Notes: generated by a model not told the origin, from the sequence alone. A stretch of DNA of 64,000 nt from Ascarosepion bandense (GCA_037127315.1 JBBBDQ010001277.1:490001-554000), one strand, 5' to 3'; positions 43,861-56,065 are shown, counted from the stretch's first letter. Translations and numbers: made by a program.

Positions 43861-44425
43861 TTTTAAAGTGCTTCTTATTCGCCTTTTCGTAAATAAAAGT
43901 CGAAACTTCGACACAGAAGTTCAGAGGATCATTGGACAAGTGGAAGATATGTTTGTCAATAGCTGAAGGGAGAATATTTTCAAGCAAAAAGCGACACTAA
44001 AATTCCTGGTAAATACATGAAAACAGACGACCTAGAAACTTGAACACACATGGCATTTAATGGGTAATAGAAATAGTGGAAGGTGCTTAAAACAATACTG
44101 GAGAAGCTAATCAGGTGTTCCAATAGGGGAAGGACTATTTTTTAAAAAATATGAATATTTTAAAATATTTCTTATTCGCCTTTTCGTGAATAAAAGTCGA
44201 AATTTCGACATTCAAAGATCATTGGACAAGTGGGAGATATGTTTGTCAATAGCTGAAGGGAGAATATTTCCAAGCAAAAAGCGACACTAAACTTCCTGGT
44301 AAATACATGAAAACAGACGACCTAGAAAATTTAATACTCACATGATATTTAATGGCTGATAGAAATGGTGGAAGCTACTTAAAATAAAAATGGGGAAGAC
44401 AATGGAATGTCACAAGAGGGCAGGC
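43861..44425. repeat. ~297 bp tandem duplication
   Basis: Two diverged copies starting at about 43861 and 44158, sharing TTGTCAATAGCTGAAGGGAG and AAAACAGACGACCTAGAAA. Confidence 0.85.
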
Positions 44426-45555
44426 CTATTTGTGAACTGTGGTATTGCACACTGTTTAAAATCTGGATTTTGACATAATAAATCACGACACAAAATATAT
44501 TTTTTGAATGAATGAGGTTAAAATTAAGTTTAGTTTTATATTCGTAGCTTTAGACTAATATTTTAGTGACCAGTAAAATCCTAATAACACAACACAACCT
44601 TATAAAATGCATAATTTCATGGAGTTTTACAAACTGTATATGAAAAAAATGTATGGGCCAATAATGTTATTATTAAACAAGTCCAATACTTCCCTAAAAA
44701 TGACGACAAAATATTTGAGAAGATTTCTAATCTGTTAGTCTGTGTGTGACTGTAATCTGTGCACGTCTACATTTTTTAAGCTACGCCATTTAAACTTTCT
44801 AGGGACACATATCTACAGGGAAGCCAGGTCGACACATACTTTTTGAGTTTAAGTTCAGCAATTTTCCCTTTCGCAATTTTTGGCCAATGGAGCCAATTGT
44901 TTACATTTGCTCCGGAAAACATCTAAGATGGTTGCTAGATTACGTCACAGAAATCAAATCACACGTGTCAAAAATGAGCCTTTATATTTAATTTTTATCC
45001 CAACGTTTTAAAAATTCATTTGGTCATCAAAAAATGTGAATATTTTCCCCGTAATTTTGAAACAAAAGAAATATCTTTTTTAAAAAATGTTTTTCAAACA
45101 AAAACAAAATATGTAAAAAAAAAAAAAAAAAAAAAAAGCCAGTGGTTAATTGAATTATCTTTTTTGTTTTCAGATTTAATATTTCATACTCCAGAAAATA
45201 AAATTAAAAAAGAAAAAAGCTTTTATTCGCTAAATATTTCATGCAGGAAATCAACTGTCAGTAATTCGTGTGGCATTAATGTAACTTTTTTCCTCTAAAA
45301 TTCAATATCTACACTTTTAAATATTCTTCGAAAATTCCTGAAATTCATTTAGCCAACAAAAAATATAAATATTTTCCTCCGTAATTTTGAAACAAAAAAA
45401 AAACAAAAAAAAAACGCAATGTTGTTTACAATGTCACACAAATAATCAAATCACGTTTACGCAAAACAAAAGGAAATGGATTTTTTAATGGAATTTTTGA
45501 ACAATTTTTAAACAACAATTTTTTAAATAATTATTTTTTTATATAACTGAGTTTT
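44426..45555. other. AT-rich, possible old DNA element
   Basis: TATTTTCC(C/T)CCGTAATTTTG-type strings recur at ~45043 and ~45370 after ATTCATTT(G/A)G; an A run at 45116-45137. No ends or coding identified. Confidence 0.4.
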
Positions 45556-45559
45556 TAAG

Positions 45560-45716
45560 TGAGACGGCGACTACAAGCGCTCTGAGCAAATGGTTGACGG
45601 AGCGGGGCGTGGAAGTGATACAAAGAGAAAAATTATAGAGAGCGACAAGAGACAGTGGGAATCCATGATCGCCTACGTCCTGACGAGACACGACACATGA
45701 AGAAGAAGAAGAAGAA
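45560..45716 (+). mobile_element. LINE-D 3' end with (GAA)n tail
   Basis: AAATGGTTGACGGAGCGGGG and GATCGCCTACGTCCTGACG match LINE-D and are followed by (GAA)n, the family's tail. Confidence 0.75.
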
Positions 45717-45911
45717 ATTTCAGAAACTTTAACTAAAGAACGACCACATCTAGCAAAAGAGAGGTGAGTCCATCAAGAAAACCATTACTGTAAGATTACT
45801 AACTGTATCATTATGTGTCATCATGACTGATGATAGAAAAATTGAATGCATATCGGAAAAATTACTCATTAAAAATAAATTTTCTTGTAATAGGTTCTTT
45901 TGTTGATATTT

Positions 45912-45962
45912 CGATGTTTTCTGAAACCATCATCAGATATTTTTTTCATTTTTCGGTCACTA
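45912..45962 (-). ncRNA. hammerhead-like relic
   Basis: CTGATGA and GAAATATC are present in order on the minus strand but stem I does not pair and stem II is out of register. Confidence 0.25.
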
Positions 45963-46029
45963 ATTAAGCCAAATTATTAAAAAGTTATTGAGAAACCGAA
46001 ATTTGAAACTGTGTCAGGTATATTGAGAA

Positions 46030-46708
46030 CTATCAGTATAGCCAGGCGTTGCTCGGGTGTAATGAAAGCTTTAAAACTAATCCATGGTCCTGGAGCTCAG
46101 ACTCTTTGGACGTTAGCACGAAAGACTAAAAAGCAATAGTTGTTTCCAGTTAAAGCGAAACCGTAGACTAAAAGAAAAATGAATGGATGTAAGTCAAATT
46201 TTGATTTCCTGGTATCGATATCAAATAAGTTTTTTCGTCATAAACTGAATTTGGAAGGCTAAATAAGTCCTCTGAGTAAATGGTATCATGGCTGAAACTA
46301 AGAACTACAATTATAACTACTTAGAGCCAAACCCGAAGCAAAAACTAAAATAAAAGGGCTAAAAAAAAATACAGACATACAGGCAGATAAACTGACACAC
46401 ACACAAATATCTTGCGTTTTACATATATATATATATATATATATATTATCGATTTTTTGCACTATTGTAAGAACTGCAACCTTGAAACTTCTGAATATCG
46501 TTTCTTATGTCTTTGTCTATGAGTGTATCAAATTTGATTAAATCGGACCACTCTTTCTTTAACCCGATTTTTTCGATTATCGATATTTATCGGGGGTACC
46601 TCGACACAAAACCTAGCTAAGAACACTCGCAGACGTTTATAGTACAATTGTGTAAATTTTCAAGAAAATCAGTTCAGCCGTTTCGCAGTGTATAGGTAAC
46701 GGACACAT

Positions 46709-46783
<75 letters not shown>

Positions 46784-46807
46784 GTTCCATTTATAAATAT
46801 GTTTAGA
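46030..46807 (-). mobile_element. Helitron (non-autonomous), near full length
   Basis: TC end at 46807 next to A, hairpin end at 46030 with CTAG changed to ATAG. Long (CA)n at about 46710-46780 and internal (TA)n at 46421-46445. Confidence 0.8.
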
Positions 46808-47593
46808 TGTTGGCTCAATGTTCCATGAAGTCTCTAAAATTTCTTTACTACGAGGTTTAAAGAGAAGGGAATATAGTGAGAAAAATATTAACTTGGCTCT
46901 CGAAGAATGCAAGCGAGGAACCCAGTCCTGTTTTTCAATCATTTATTATCTTCTCCCTGACTGGAATCTAAGAATTTCGGAAGTGAAGATTCTTCCCAAG
47001 AGACTTGCACGTACATCTTTAGAAAAAGAAACTGCGAATTCTTTACTATTTATAATTGGAGATATGTCCCTGATGACAGCTGGATAACCAGAGTACATTT
47101 GGTCTGCTTGGACTTTTTTTCTTAAATTGATTATTAATTAAACTTAAATTAAATTAAGAAAATAATGCCTTTTAAAAATCAGTTTTGTTTTTAATAAAAC
47201 TGAACTGTTGTAAAGATAAGAAATTAATAATAAAAAACATCTTAGAAAAACCCATCTAAGAAAAATTCACAAGCCAGTGCGAAAATTCTGAATCCTGATT
47301 GGATTAAAAACAGCAAATTCATATATGACGTATTTTCACACCTATATATGAAAAGGTTCGCTGGAGCCGGCATCATGAGAAGCTTGACTATTTAAACCAC
47401 GACGCTAAACTGTCAAAGGCAGTTTATTAGATGGAAGCAGTAGCTGAGAGCATCCTACCATGTAAAGAAGAAACTACAAGATGACTCGGCCTCACTGCAA
47501 ATTTTCTTTTCTTCTTTTTCACTCCACGCTAACCCGGATGTAGGGCACGCCACAGTTTCATTTGACCTTTTCTTCCAACGTACTTTATTTGTT

Positions 47594-47636
<43 letters not shown>

Positions 47637-48560
47637 TGCCGCGACCTAACAAAAAGAGGAAGGAAAAAAGATTTTACATTCCACTACTACACAACCATGA
47701 ACTCTAAACTTCTGCGGACATTTTAAATACTTACATTACTACTACGAATATTTTCTACATTTTTTGTACCCATAATTTTATCATTGAACACGAACTCTAA
47801 TCTTAGCTTCTGTGAGAAATATTCGCACATAACTCTGTGCTTAAGCAGTGGAAGGAAACCGTCAGACAAACAAGACATACCTGATAAAGTAAAACAATTT
47901 ATTGTCTTGCAAAAACTGCTGATTTTTGCGGCTACTTCGTAGCCTGGTATAGTCTTTCTTGCTGCTTAGCTTGTTAGTTCCTTCGTCTAAGAAGGGTATG
48001 AAAAAACACGAGGAACGGCGATCTGCGACGTACAGGAAATTTCTGGGGTCAGCTTCTTCTGCAGTTCCATTCGGTCGAAAGTCGATAGTTCTTAGAGAAT
48101 TTTTCTCTCAGGTGGATAGGCATTGCCCAGAAGGGTACCTTATATGAAAGGAAGGATATCGAGATATTTTCTCTGTTAAGGTTAAGGCTGTTAGCCCAAT
48201 GGATCTCCAATACTTTGGTAAGATGGTCTCGATATAGCGAGACATGAGGGTGCCAATTGTTGGCCCCGTTGGTTGAATCTCTGGAACGGAGATCTCCTCC
48301 GATGCTGTCGGTGCCAGCTGAGGAAGCTAGTCTCTCCAAAAAAGAAAAAAGGCGCGAGCCTCTTCCTGGCGTAAAGGCCCGCCTCAAGTCCAAGACGAGG
48401 TTCGGGTCTTCGGCCAATCAGGAGACCCGTTATATCTGTAAATTTCCAACACTTCTTAATAATGTTTCTAGTTGCACATTAACTACTACAACTCATGTTA
48501 TTTTTTCCTTTTAATAAATTTCTATTTTAAAATGCAAAATGTATATTTTATTCTTCTTAC
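46808..48560. other. least repetitive stretch of the window
   Basis: Contains a (CT)n tract at 47598-47632 but no copies of the window's repeat families. Open frames at 46818-47087 (+) and 48049-48417 (-) have no recognised relatives. It is the best place here to look for host sequence such as an exon or regulatory element. Confidence 0.45.
47298..47380 (+). promoter_or_regulatory. possible core promoter
   Basis: ATTGG at 47298 (a CCAAT box on the other strand), TGACGTA at 47326 and CTATATATGAAAAG at 47342 are spaced like an upstream promoter with a TATA box. AT-rich DNA gives such matches by chance, and no gene is seen downstream. Confidence 0.2.
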
Positions 48561-49165
48561 GCTATTCCACACAATTCATCCTGCCGACAACCAATCTGCT
48601 GATAATTCTGATGATGTAAGCTGTAGGAAATTCAGTTAAGTCTGACACAAGCCTGAATCAAGGAAACATTAACCAGCTCCCTATAGCCACACTGTAATAA
48701 GCTGAGATACGACAATATAAATAAAATTAAGAATTAAAAGAAAAAACAGATTATAAGCAAAATAAAACATAGTAACTTTCGGAATGTTTCTCGACTAGGG
48801 CAAGAGATAGCAATATTGCTTTGTTGAAATATTTCAATATCTGATATCTGTCGCAGATACTTGTAAAATCTCAGTATCATATGATAAAGAAGCATGATAT
48901 TTGGTAAGAATAGTAAATCAATACCTCCTTTTGTGTCCTAGTGTAATGATATAAATAATCAGAGGGGGTGCTGAAAAGTTCAGTTCTTCATTCAACCCAA
49001 TTCCCAAAATCTGCTCAAATAATAAAACATTAGAATTTTGTTTTCGATGGGCTTTTCATTTGTTTGTTTGCTTAGCGGCACATCAACTCCTTATGGGTCA
49101 TTTAATGCCAAAATTTAATTTTTGTTGGAAGTATTAGAATTTTCTTTTACAAAAAAAATTATTAA
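48561..49165. other. unassigned stretch
   Basis: AT-rich, nothing recognised. Confidence 0.45.
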
Positions 49166-49167
49166 GG

Positions 49168-49362
49168 TGTCTTTATGTGCGTTGCGGTGCAGTGGATATC
49201 GACTCAGAACGAGAAATTGAGGAGTCGAGTTCGAATTCCAGTTGAATTCCTTGCATTCACTTACGCACACATACACTTGGGAGAGATATAAATCCATCTC
49301 TTCCCTCCAGTTATGGGTTAAATAATAGGGCAGATTGGGTTCTATCACCTTGTCTAGCATTC
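49168..49362 (+). mobile_element. SINE-A, 5' two-thirds
   Basis: Intact head (TGCGGTGCAGTGG, GAGTTCGAATTCC), broken off in the body where LINE-D sequence begins. Confidence 0.75.
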
Positions 49363-49394
49363 CGTGTCTTCAAACGAAGAAATGAGTTCTGAGT

Positions 49395-50230
49395 TTTTAT
49401 GTCTCATGTATAGCAGCGACTGCCGGATAGTCCCCTCAAAGATAAAGAAGAGACTTGAAGAAGCAGGCATGTGATTCTACAGAAAGATGCTGAGGATGCC
49501 ATGGGCTGAATATTTGAGCCTTGATGAGGTTAAGAAAACCGAATGCATGGTCATCAGTAAAAAGGGCAGTCCAATATGCCAAATACAGGTCCGGGATACT
49601 AGAAGCAAGCAGGTACAAAAATTTCAATACCTGGGAAGTGTTATAGCAGAAGACGGAAAGTGCGACACAGAGATCCGAAGGTGAATTAGCATGGCGAAGG
49701 AAAGTAATCCAGAAGTTGAGTAAGGTATTAGGAAACAGGGCAATTTCGATAGAAACTAGGAAGAGAGTACTGGATTGCTACGTGCTGTTCGTCCTTCAAT
49801 ATAGCAGTGAATGCTGGACAATATCATCAAAGATGAAGGAAAAACTTGAAACACCTGAAATGTGGTTCTACAGAAGGATGCTGCGAATATCATGGATCGA
49901 GCATGTGAGCAATGATGAGGTCTTGGAAATGATGGAAACGAAAAGGAAATTAATACTGAGCATCAGGAAGAGACAGCTGAAGTTCCTGGGACATGCAATG
50001 AGGAAAGAAGGCTTGGAGAACCTGATACTAACAGGCCAGATAGAGGGAAAAAGAGACAGGGGAAAGCAACGGATAACCTATTTGAAGGACCTAATCAGGT
50101 GGATGATGGAACGAGGATTGCATGGTGTAACAGGAGAAGTCGTGCTCAGAGCCACCAAAGATAGGGAAACGTGAAAAGTCATGATCACCTACGTCCTGAA
50201 GGGACAGGTCACATAGAAGAAGAAGAAGAA
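49395..50230 (+). pseudogene. LINE-D C-terminal half with (GAA)n tail
   Basis: Plus-strand blocks: KTECMVISKKGSP, FQYLGSVIAEDGKCDTEI, then an open frame 49716-50174 with CWTISSKMKEK, MWFYRRMLRISWIEHVSN, RKRQLKFLGHAMRKEGLENL and a TGQIEGKRDRGKQRITYLK block. The RT palm domain is missing. A duplicated, shifted fragment precedes it at 49400-49520. Ends in (GAA)n at 50216. Confidence 0.83.
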
Positions 50231-50249
50231 GAAGAAGAGAAGGAGGAGG

Positions 50250-50545
50250 AGATTTTAGAGAAAATGGAAATAATAAAGAAATTATACTTAACATCAAGAA
50301 GAGGCAATGGAAATTTATTGGTCTCGAAATGAGGAAAGAGGGCTTTGCAAATCCGATACTCACAGGACAGTATGCAAGAAATATAAACAGCGGAAAGTCT
50401 CGTGTAACCTATTTGAATAGCTTGAGTAAATGGATGATAGAACAGGGTTTTGGAGAAATAAAAAATACCAAACTCATTAAGAGCTAAAGAGAAGATGTGG
50501 AGAGTCATGATCGTCTATTCCCTGAAGGTGCTCAAAAAGGAAGAT
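50250..50545 (+). mobile_element. LINE-D 3' fragment, decayed
   Basis: Matches the RKRQLKFLG...GLENLILTGQ coding region with many changes. It follows another LINE-D (GAA)n tail. Confidence 0.7.
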
Positions 50546-51095
50546 AGGATAATGGACGTATTTTAGCTTCTTCAAATACGGAGTTAAGAATGTTACGTCA
50601 GGTGAAATGTTTCTTTTTTTTTTCGTTTCCTTTTTTATTTATATTTTTATTTATTTATTTATTTTGTAAATGAACAAGTTTGTTAAAAGTAAACACATTT
50701 TATGTCTTATCATTACAAAAACGCTCAGACAAAACTTTAGTTATCCGATATTTAAAAATGCTGAATAACCTTGATAAGAATCCATATCTGACATCAAATA
50801 TCGATTGTTTGTCAGGGTGATACTGATTACCATGGTAAATAACAATGATTATTGATACAGAAATCTTCAAAGGTGTGCATTGAAGAGAGACTTCAGCCGA
50901 AATTCGATGCAAAGAGTTCTAATCTTTTAAAGCCGTCTTCGATTTCAGGACCTCACACTGCGGGTCTGGCACAAGTTGATCAAATGACAAGATGGCAACA
51001 AGTACAGCATTGCGCTTTGACTTTCACTGACATAACCAAATACCGTATTGTCTTCCCTCAAGAAAACTCATGGCAACTCCTCTGACGAGCTTTTT
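50546..51095. other. unassigned stretch
   Basis: A minus-strand frame at 50700-50912 has no recognised relatives. Confidence 0.4.
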
Positions 51096-51097
51096 TT

Positions 51098-51400
51098 TCC
51101 TTGGTGCCCCGACCAGGCGAATTTAAACGTACTACTAGATTGGCAGCTATGTCCCACAGTTTTACCGTTGAAATAGTTAAATGCAACCGTCATTTCTACT
51201 CGCATTCCCGCTTATGGATCTTCCTTCCGCTTACTTGTTACTCTGATAGCTCAAAAAATTTAAATGCAACGTCAATTACCATTTTCTATCTTCTTGAATC
51301 CCATTTTTCTTTTATCCTTTCTTCAATACCCCCCTATTTACTCTCACTGTAACCCCCTGCGTACTAGTGACGATCCCACCTTCCTTGGGTAATGATTTTT
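51098..51400 (+). mobile_element. LINE-C C-terminal fragment
   Basis: TRLAAMSHSFTV and an HFYSHSRLW block, then a short 3' UTR with CCCCCTGCGTACTAGTG. Internally deleted. Confidence 0.68.
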
Positions 51401-51446
51401 TTAAAAAGTGTATTAGTGATTCTTAGTACCATTTTATTCTTAAATA

Positions 51447-51861
51447 CAGGCTGTCCATAGAGTTCGTGTGCTCTTTAAACATTTATAACTTAATTGTATA
51501 TATTTTTGATAGAAATAGTCTGTAAAAAATGTTATAAAGTTTAATGTACCTAGATTTAAGTATAGATAATGAATAATTTTTAACCACAAAATTTGCAACA
51601 ATTTTTAGATAAGTAAAAAAATATTTTGTTTTTTTTCAGAATCAATTTGATCCATGACAAATGTTTTCCGTGAACTGCAAAATCGTATTACCCTTTGTAT
51701 TGCTAATGATGGAGGACATGTGGAAACTTAAATAAAATTTCAATAAAACCTTAAAAAATATAGATTTACTTCTTTCTAATCCTTTTTACAAATTATTTCT
51801 ATCACAAATACAAATAAAGTTATAATTTTTTAAAGTGCACACGAACTTTATGGACACTCTG
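51447..51861 (+). mobile_element. short mariner-derived element
   Basis: 415 bp with ~25 bp terminal inverted repeats (CAGGCTGTCCATAGAGTTCG against CAGAGTGTCCATAAAGTTCG), TA at both flanks. Inside, VFRELQNRITLCIANDGGHV matches a mariner transposase C-terminus. Confidence 0.85.
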
Positions 51862-51889
51862 TATAAAAACTATATTACTGAAAATCAGT

Positions 51890-52097
51890 TGGTAAATGTT
51901 TTCCGTGAACTGCAAAATCGTATCACCCTTTGTATTGTTAATGATGGAGACCATGTGGAAAGTGAAATAAAATTTCAATAAAACCTTAAGATATATAGAT
52001 TTATTTATTTCTAATCTTTTTTACAAAATATTTCTATCACAAATACGAATAAAGTTATAAGTTTTTTAAAGTGCACACGAACTTTATGGACAGCCTG
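51890..52097 (+). mobile_element. mariner 3' half, duplicate
   Basis: About 207 bp nearly identical to 51654-51861, ending with the terminal repeat and TA at 52098. No left end. Confidence 0.82.
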
Positions 52098-52335
52098 TAC
52101 TTTAAGAATACGCAATTTTCAAATGGAACTAACAATATTACTGTATAACCTTCTCAACATAAGTTTATAAAAAACGGTTTCTTCTAATAAAATTGACACT
52201 TCTTCGAAAGCAATAGAGACCTATGGATGCCAATTTACCTCCAGAAGCTCACTTGTCTAAAACTAAAAAGAAGCTTTTTTTTTAATTTGGAGACCAAGAT
52301 GCATATGCTTATCAGTTTTATATTGAAAAAAAACT

Positions 52336-53125
52336 TTGCACCTCCTCGGCCTTACCCTCTCCTCTGATCTCAAGTGGAACCACTACATTAAGTCAATAGC
52401 TAAATCCACTGCTAGGAAGGTTGGGTCACTGTGACGGGCCAGGAAGTTTTTCCCACCTGAAACCATCCTGCATATATACAAATCAACCATTCGTCCGTGC
52501 CTGGAGTACTGCTGCCATATATGGTCAGGTGCCCCCGCTGTTCATCTCCGTGTTCTTGACAGGCTCCAAAGGAGAATCACTAATGTGATAGGTACCGACT
52601 TGGCGGCTCGACTACAGCCATTTTCCCACCGACGAGAAGTGGCTTCCCTTTGTCTGTTCTATAAATACTACCATGGCTTCTGTTCCAACCGGCTAGAGTC
52701 ACTGGTGCCTCCGCAACAGGTGTTTATTCGTGCAACCAGACTGGCAAATGGGTCTCACCTATTCACAGTTAGATCAACCAAACGCAAACGACAATTCTAC
52801 TCCTGCAGCTTCTTTTCCCGCACTTTCCGCCTGTGGAACTCGCTTCCTTATTCTTGCTTTCCTGACGGCTACAACCTCCAGGAATTTAAATGCAAGGCTA
52901 ATTCTCATCTCTTAACTACTTGACCCTACTTCTTTCCACACCGCCCTGTATATCCTTTCCTTTCTCTCCACCTTTGCAACTGTCATTACACCTGTATTCC
53001 CAGCCTTCTCTTGCTCCTTTCAAACTGGTTCGTCCTTCTCCTCACTCTCCTCTCATCCGTTTACTCTTATGTAGCCCCCTGCACATCAGTAGCGTTACCG
53101 CCTTGCTCGGGGTGATATGATTTTA
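52336..53125 (+). pseudogene. LINE-C reverse transcriptase C-terminal part, longest copy
   Basis: One frame from 52336 to 52923 apart from a TGA at 52432: LGLTLSSDLKWNHYIKSIAK, then ETILHIYKSTIRPCLEYCCH, LDRLQRRITNVIG, VASLCLFYKYYHGFC, LWNSLPYSCFPDGYNLQEF. This is the thumb and C-terminal region of a Jockey/CR1-like reverse transcriptase. The catalytic YADD part is absent. Ends with the GCCTTGCTCGGGGTG terminus and an A-rich tail. Confidence 0.85.
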
Positions 53126-54540
53126 AAAAAAACTATAGTCCGAATTTTTATTGCCATATTCACGACGTTTCCTTCCGTTGTACGCTCCGACCATTCTTCA
53201 AGTGATTGAAAGTTCGAATTAAATCCTTTATTTAGATCACTGGTGTAAATTGTTCTTGTTCCATGAGTCGTGCCACTTCCGTATTTACTAGTTATCTCCA
53301 TTTAACTCAACTCTCTCAAGTTTTTATTCCTCGCTGCTGTAGCCGGTTATAACACTTTGTGTCAAGTAACTGGATCAAACCAATGCTTTTACCCCTCTGG
53401 ACTGTGTCCTCAAACACATATGCCCTATCGGATAAAAAGCGTTTTCTTCAGTAACAAATTTTACGTACTATCAATATTTAAATGATGTCTCATCAGGAGA
53501 TTTTACGCTAAGATACTGTTATGTCGTGAGTAAGAATAAATAACTCAACAACAGGAATAGGTTAATTGTTGTATTCCGTGAAAATAGTATTTACAAAGGT
53601 TATTAGTATCCAATACAAGAATAAGGGTTAATCGTCTCAACCGTCGTAAGACGTAGTATGAGCAATGGGTACTTCCGGGTCGTCACCGGAAGTCTACAAC
53701 TCACTTGTCGATCGGCTGCTCGGCACACTCCCTTAAGTAGATGCCACCATTACTTTACATAGTAATGGAATTATCCATTATAGCCGAATAGGCGCGGGCG
53801 TCCCAACAGATACCAAAAATGTTTTCTTAATAAAACCGAATCCTATTTGGAGCAAAAGCAAATCAACGTACAACCAATATCTTAATTGATCTCGTATTTT
53901 ATAACAGATGTCATCGGGAAATCGAACCACATCGTGTCTATATAGGTTGCGTAAGGTATCTGAGGACGTGTTGAAATTCGTCTGATAAAAAAACCGCATT
54001 TTATGAACAAATAAACTTATTGAAACTGTTGGGACGCCCGCTCAGCGGGGGAGGATGAGTAAATACCCTTCCGCAGTCCATTCCTGCTGGTGATTATAAT
54101 CTCCCAGTTGTCTTTTGGCAAGTTGTGCTTCAGTTTTATCTATGCCTATGAGGTGCTGGGTCCCGGGGAACAGCTACCCGCGGTTGTAAAATCATTGCAC
54201 TAAAGAGTGTGGATCGGTAAACGTACCGATGTCAGCGAAACTAAGAAAATTTTGTTCATGCCCCGAATATATATGCACACGGGTTCGCATATTAAATGCA
54301 ACTGTGACTCAGATTGCTTGAATGTAAGTGTTGCTATAAACATCATCGTCTCCAGTTCGCCAATCGTCACGCCTCCAGCCTTTTCTAGCAGGTCTTTCTC
54401 CAGCAGCGACAATATGCAATAAAACTGTTCTTTTCAGGACAACGCTTTCTAGCGACTACAAAATTGCTTTTTTCAGAACAACGCTCTTCCGACCCTCTAC
54501 ATGAACATCTGTTGATGTTTTTTGTTTAGTGCACTGTAAT
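53126..54540. other. unassigned; possible LTR fragment
   Basis: A perfect 16 bp inverted repeat, GCGGGCGTCCCAACAG (53794-53809) and its complement (54026-54041), and a small hairpin CCATTACT/AGTAATGG near 53750. TGTTGGGACGCCC resembles an LTR start, but no paired direct repeat was found. Confidence 0.35.
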
Positions 54541-54543
54541 ATC

Positions 54544-55325
54544 GGATGTGCGCTGTGGTACGAGAAATCGGAGAGCCGAGTTCGAATTCCATTCGAATTC
54601 GTTGGATTCACAGACGCGCAAATACCCTTGGAAAAAATATGAATCACTTAGCTTCTTCCTCCATCTATGGGTTAAATAGCAGGACAGACTGGGTTCTATA
54701 GCCTTGGTTGTCAACCAGTCTACCGCAGAAATTAATAGCAACCTACTGCGGGAAAATCTTCTGCTCAGTCAGTCATGTCTCTTTCGAGACAGGATCGACC
54801 AAGCGTGTATCACGTATGGCACTTAACTGACTGAATGAAGATAATAGTTGGAAACATAAGTAAAGCTTCTACTGAGCAAAAAGTAGTGGGATCGGTTTTC
54901 TATTGTTATTAAGTAATAAACTGATCCCCAACTAATCACTACTTATTAATACAATCCGTCTCTTCTCCCCTCAGCTATAGTTTATAGAGTAGGATAGAAA
55001 ATCTTCTGCCCACTCAGTCATGTCTCTTTCGAGACATGATCGCCCAAGCATGTATCACGTATGGCACTTAACGGACTGAATGAAGATAATAGTTGGAAAC
55101 ATAAGTAAAGCTTCTACTAGGCAAAAAGTGGGGGATCAGTTTTCATTAGTTATTAAGTAATAATTTGATCCTCCACTTATTACTACTTATTAATACAATC
55201 CGTCTCTTCTCCCTTCAGCTATAGTTTAAAGAGCGGGATAGAAAATCTTCTGCCCACTCAGTCATGTCTCTTTCGAGACATGATCGCCCAAGCGTGTATC
55301 ACGTATGGCACTTAACGGACTGACT
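54544..55325 (+). mobile_element. SINE-A composite with three modules
   Basis: Head unit (A box partly deleted) to 54836, then linker and module twice (modules 54965-55083 and 55204-55325, palindromes near 54886-54930 and 55128-55172). Confidence 0.76.
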
Positions 55326-55734
55326 GTAATTTTTGTTGATGTGTTTTATATAAGGAAAATAAACTTGGCAATATAATTTTAATCAACTATTCGTTTGGTT
55401 GTCTTCCGTCATTCAATATCTGTTTGCGGGCTACTAGATCAACTGTAACAATACGTTTATGTAACTGAGTTCAGATGCATTGATAACTTCAGTGCAAGAC
55501 TGGAATCGTTGACACGCATCAAAAAGTCTGTACTGACATTGGCTGTTACTCGGTTTTCAGAGAATCAATCGGATTGTGGGAACGTAGATTAATCTGACGT
55601 GCAGCAACGACACATACGGGATTTAGGTCTAACGTGTTCGGTGATTACATGTTCGTTGTGATATGGTTGGGAGGATTGGTCGCTATCTGATTTTGGCTGA
55701 CAACAGATTTGTGAGCAGATGTAAGGAAGTGTTC
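55326..55734. other. unassigned stretch
   Basis: Nothing recognised before the LINE-D fragment. Confidence 0.4.
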
Positions 55735-55976
55735 TAACAGGAGATGGAATGTACGACACAGAGATCCGAAAGCGAATTGGCATGGCGAAGGACGCGTTCA
55801 AGAAGCTGAGTAAAGTATTAAGACAAAAGAAAATTTCATTAGAAACAAAGAAAAGAATGCTAGACTGCTATGTGATGTCAGTTCTTCAATACGGCAGTGA
55901 ATGCTAGACAATATCATCGAAAATGAGGACAAAACTTGAAGCAGCGGAAATGTGGTTCTACAGAAGCATACTGGAT
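55735..55976 (+). mobile_element. LINE-D fragment
   Basis: Encodes the KCDTEIRKRIGMAKDAF-type and CYVMSVLQYGSEC-type blocks, broken by a hairpin element at about 55977-56060. Confidence 0.78.
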
Positions 55977-56065
55977 ATAAAGTGGGGGATCATTTCCATA
56001 TTACAATCAATATATAAACTGACCCCTCACTTTATGGTCACAGCAGTTTCTATACATTTATGCAC
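55977..56065. repeat. palindromic MITE-like element in LINE-D
   Basis: ATAAAGTGGGGGATC ... CCCCTCACTTTAT palindrome. An inverted relative lies at 62485-62570, also beside LINE-D. Confidence 0.65.

Noticed and set aside
46818..47087. 89-codon open frame as a host exon
   Set aside because: No recognised domain, and I could not establish splice sites or conservation; kept only as part of the repeat-poor island.
48600..48640. CTGATGA followed by GGAAAT on the plus strand
   Set aside because: Intervening bases do not pair and stem I is absent; likely chance.
53485..53545. CTGATGA on the minus strand near 53495
   Set aside because: No GAAA segment at a suitable distance and no stem II.
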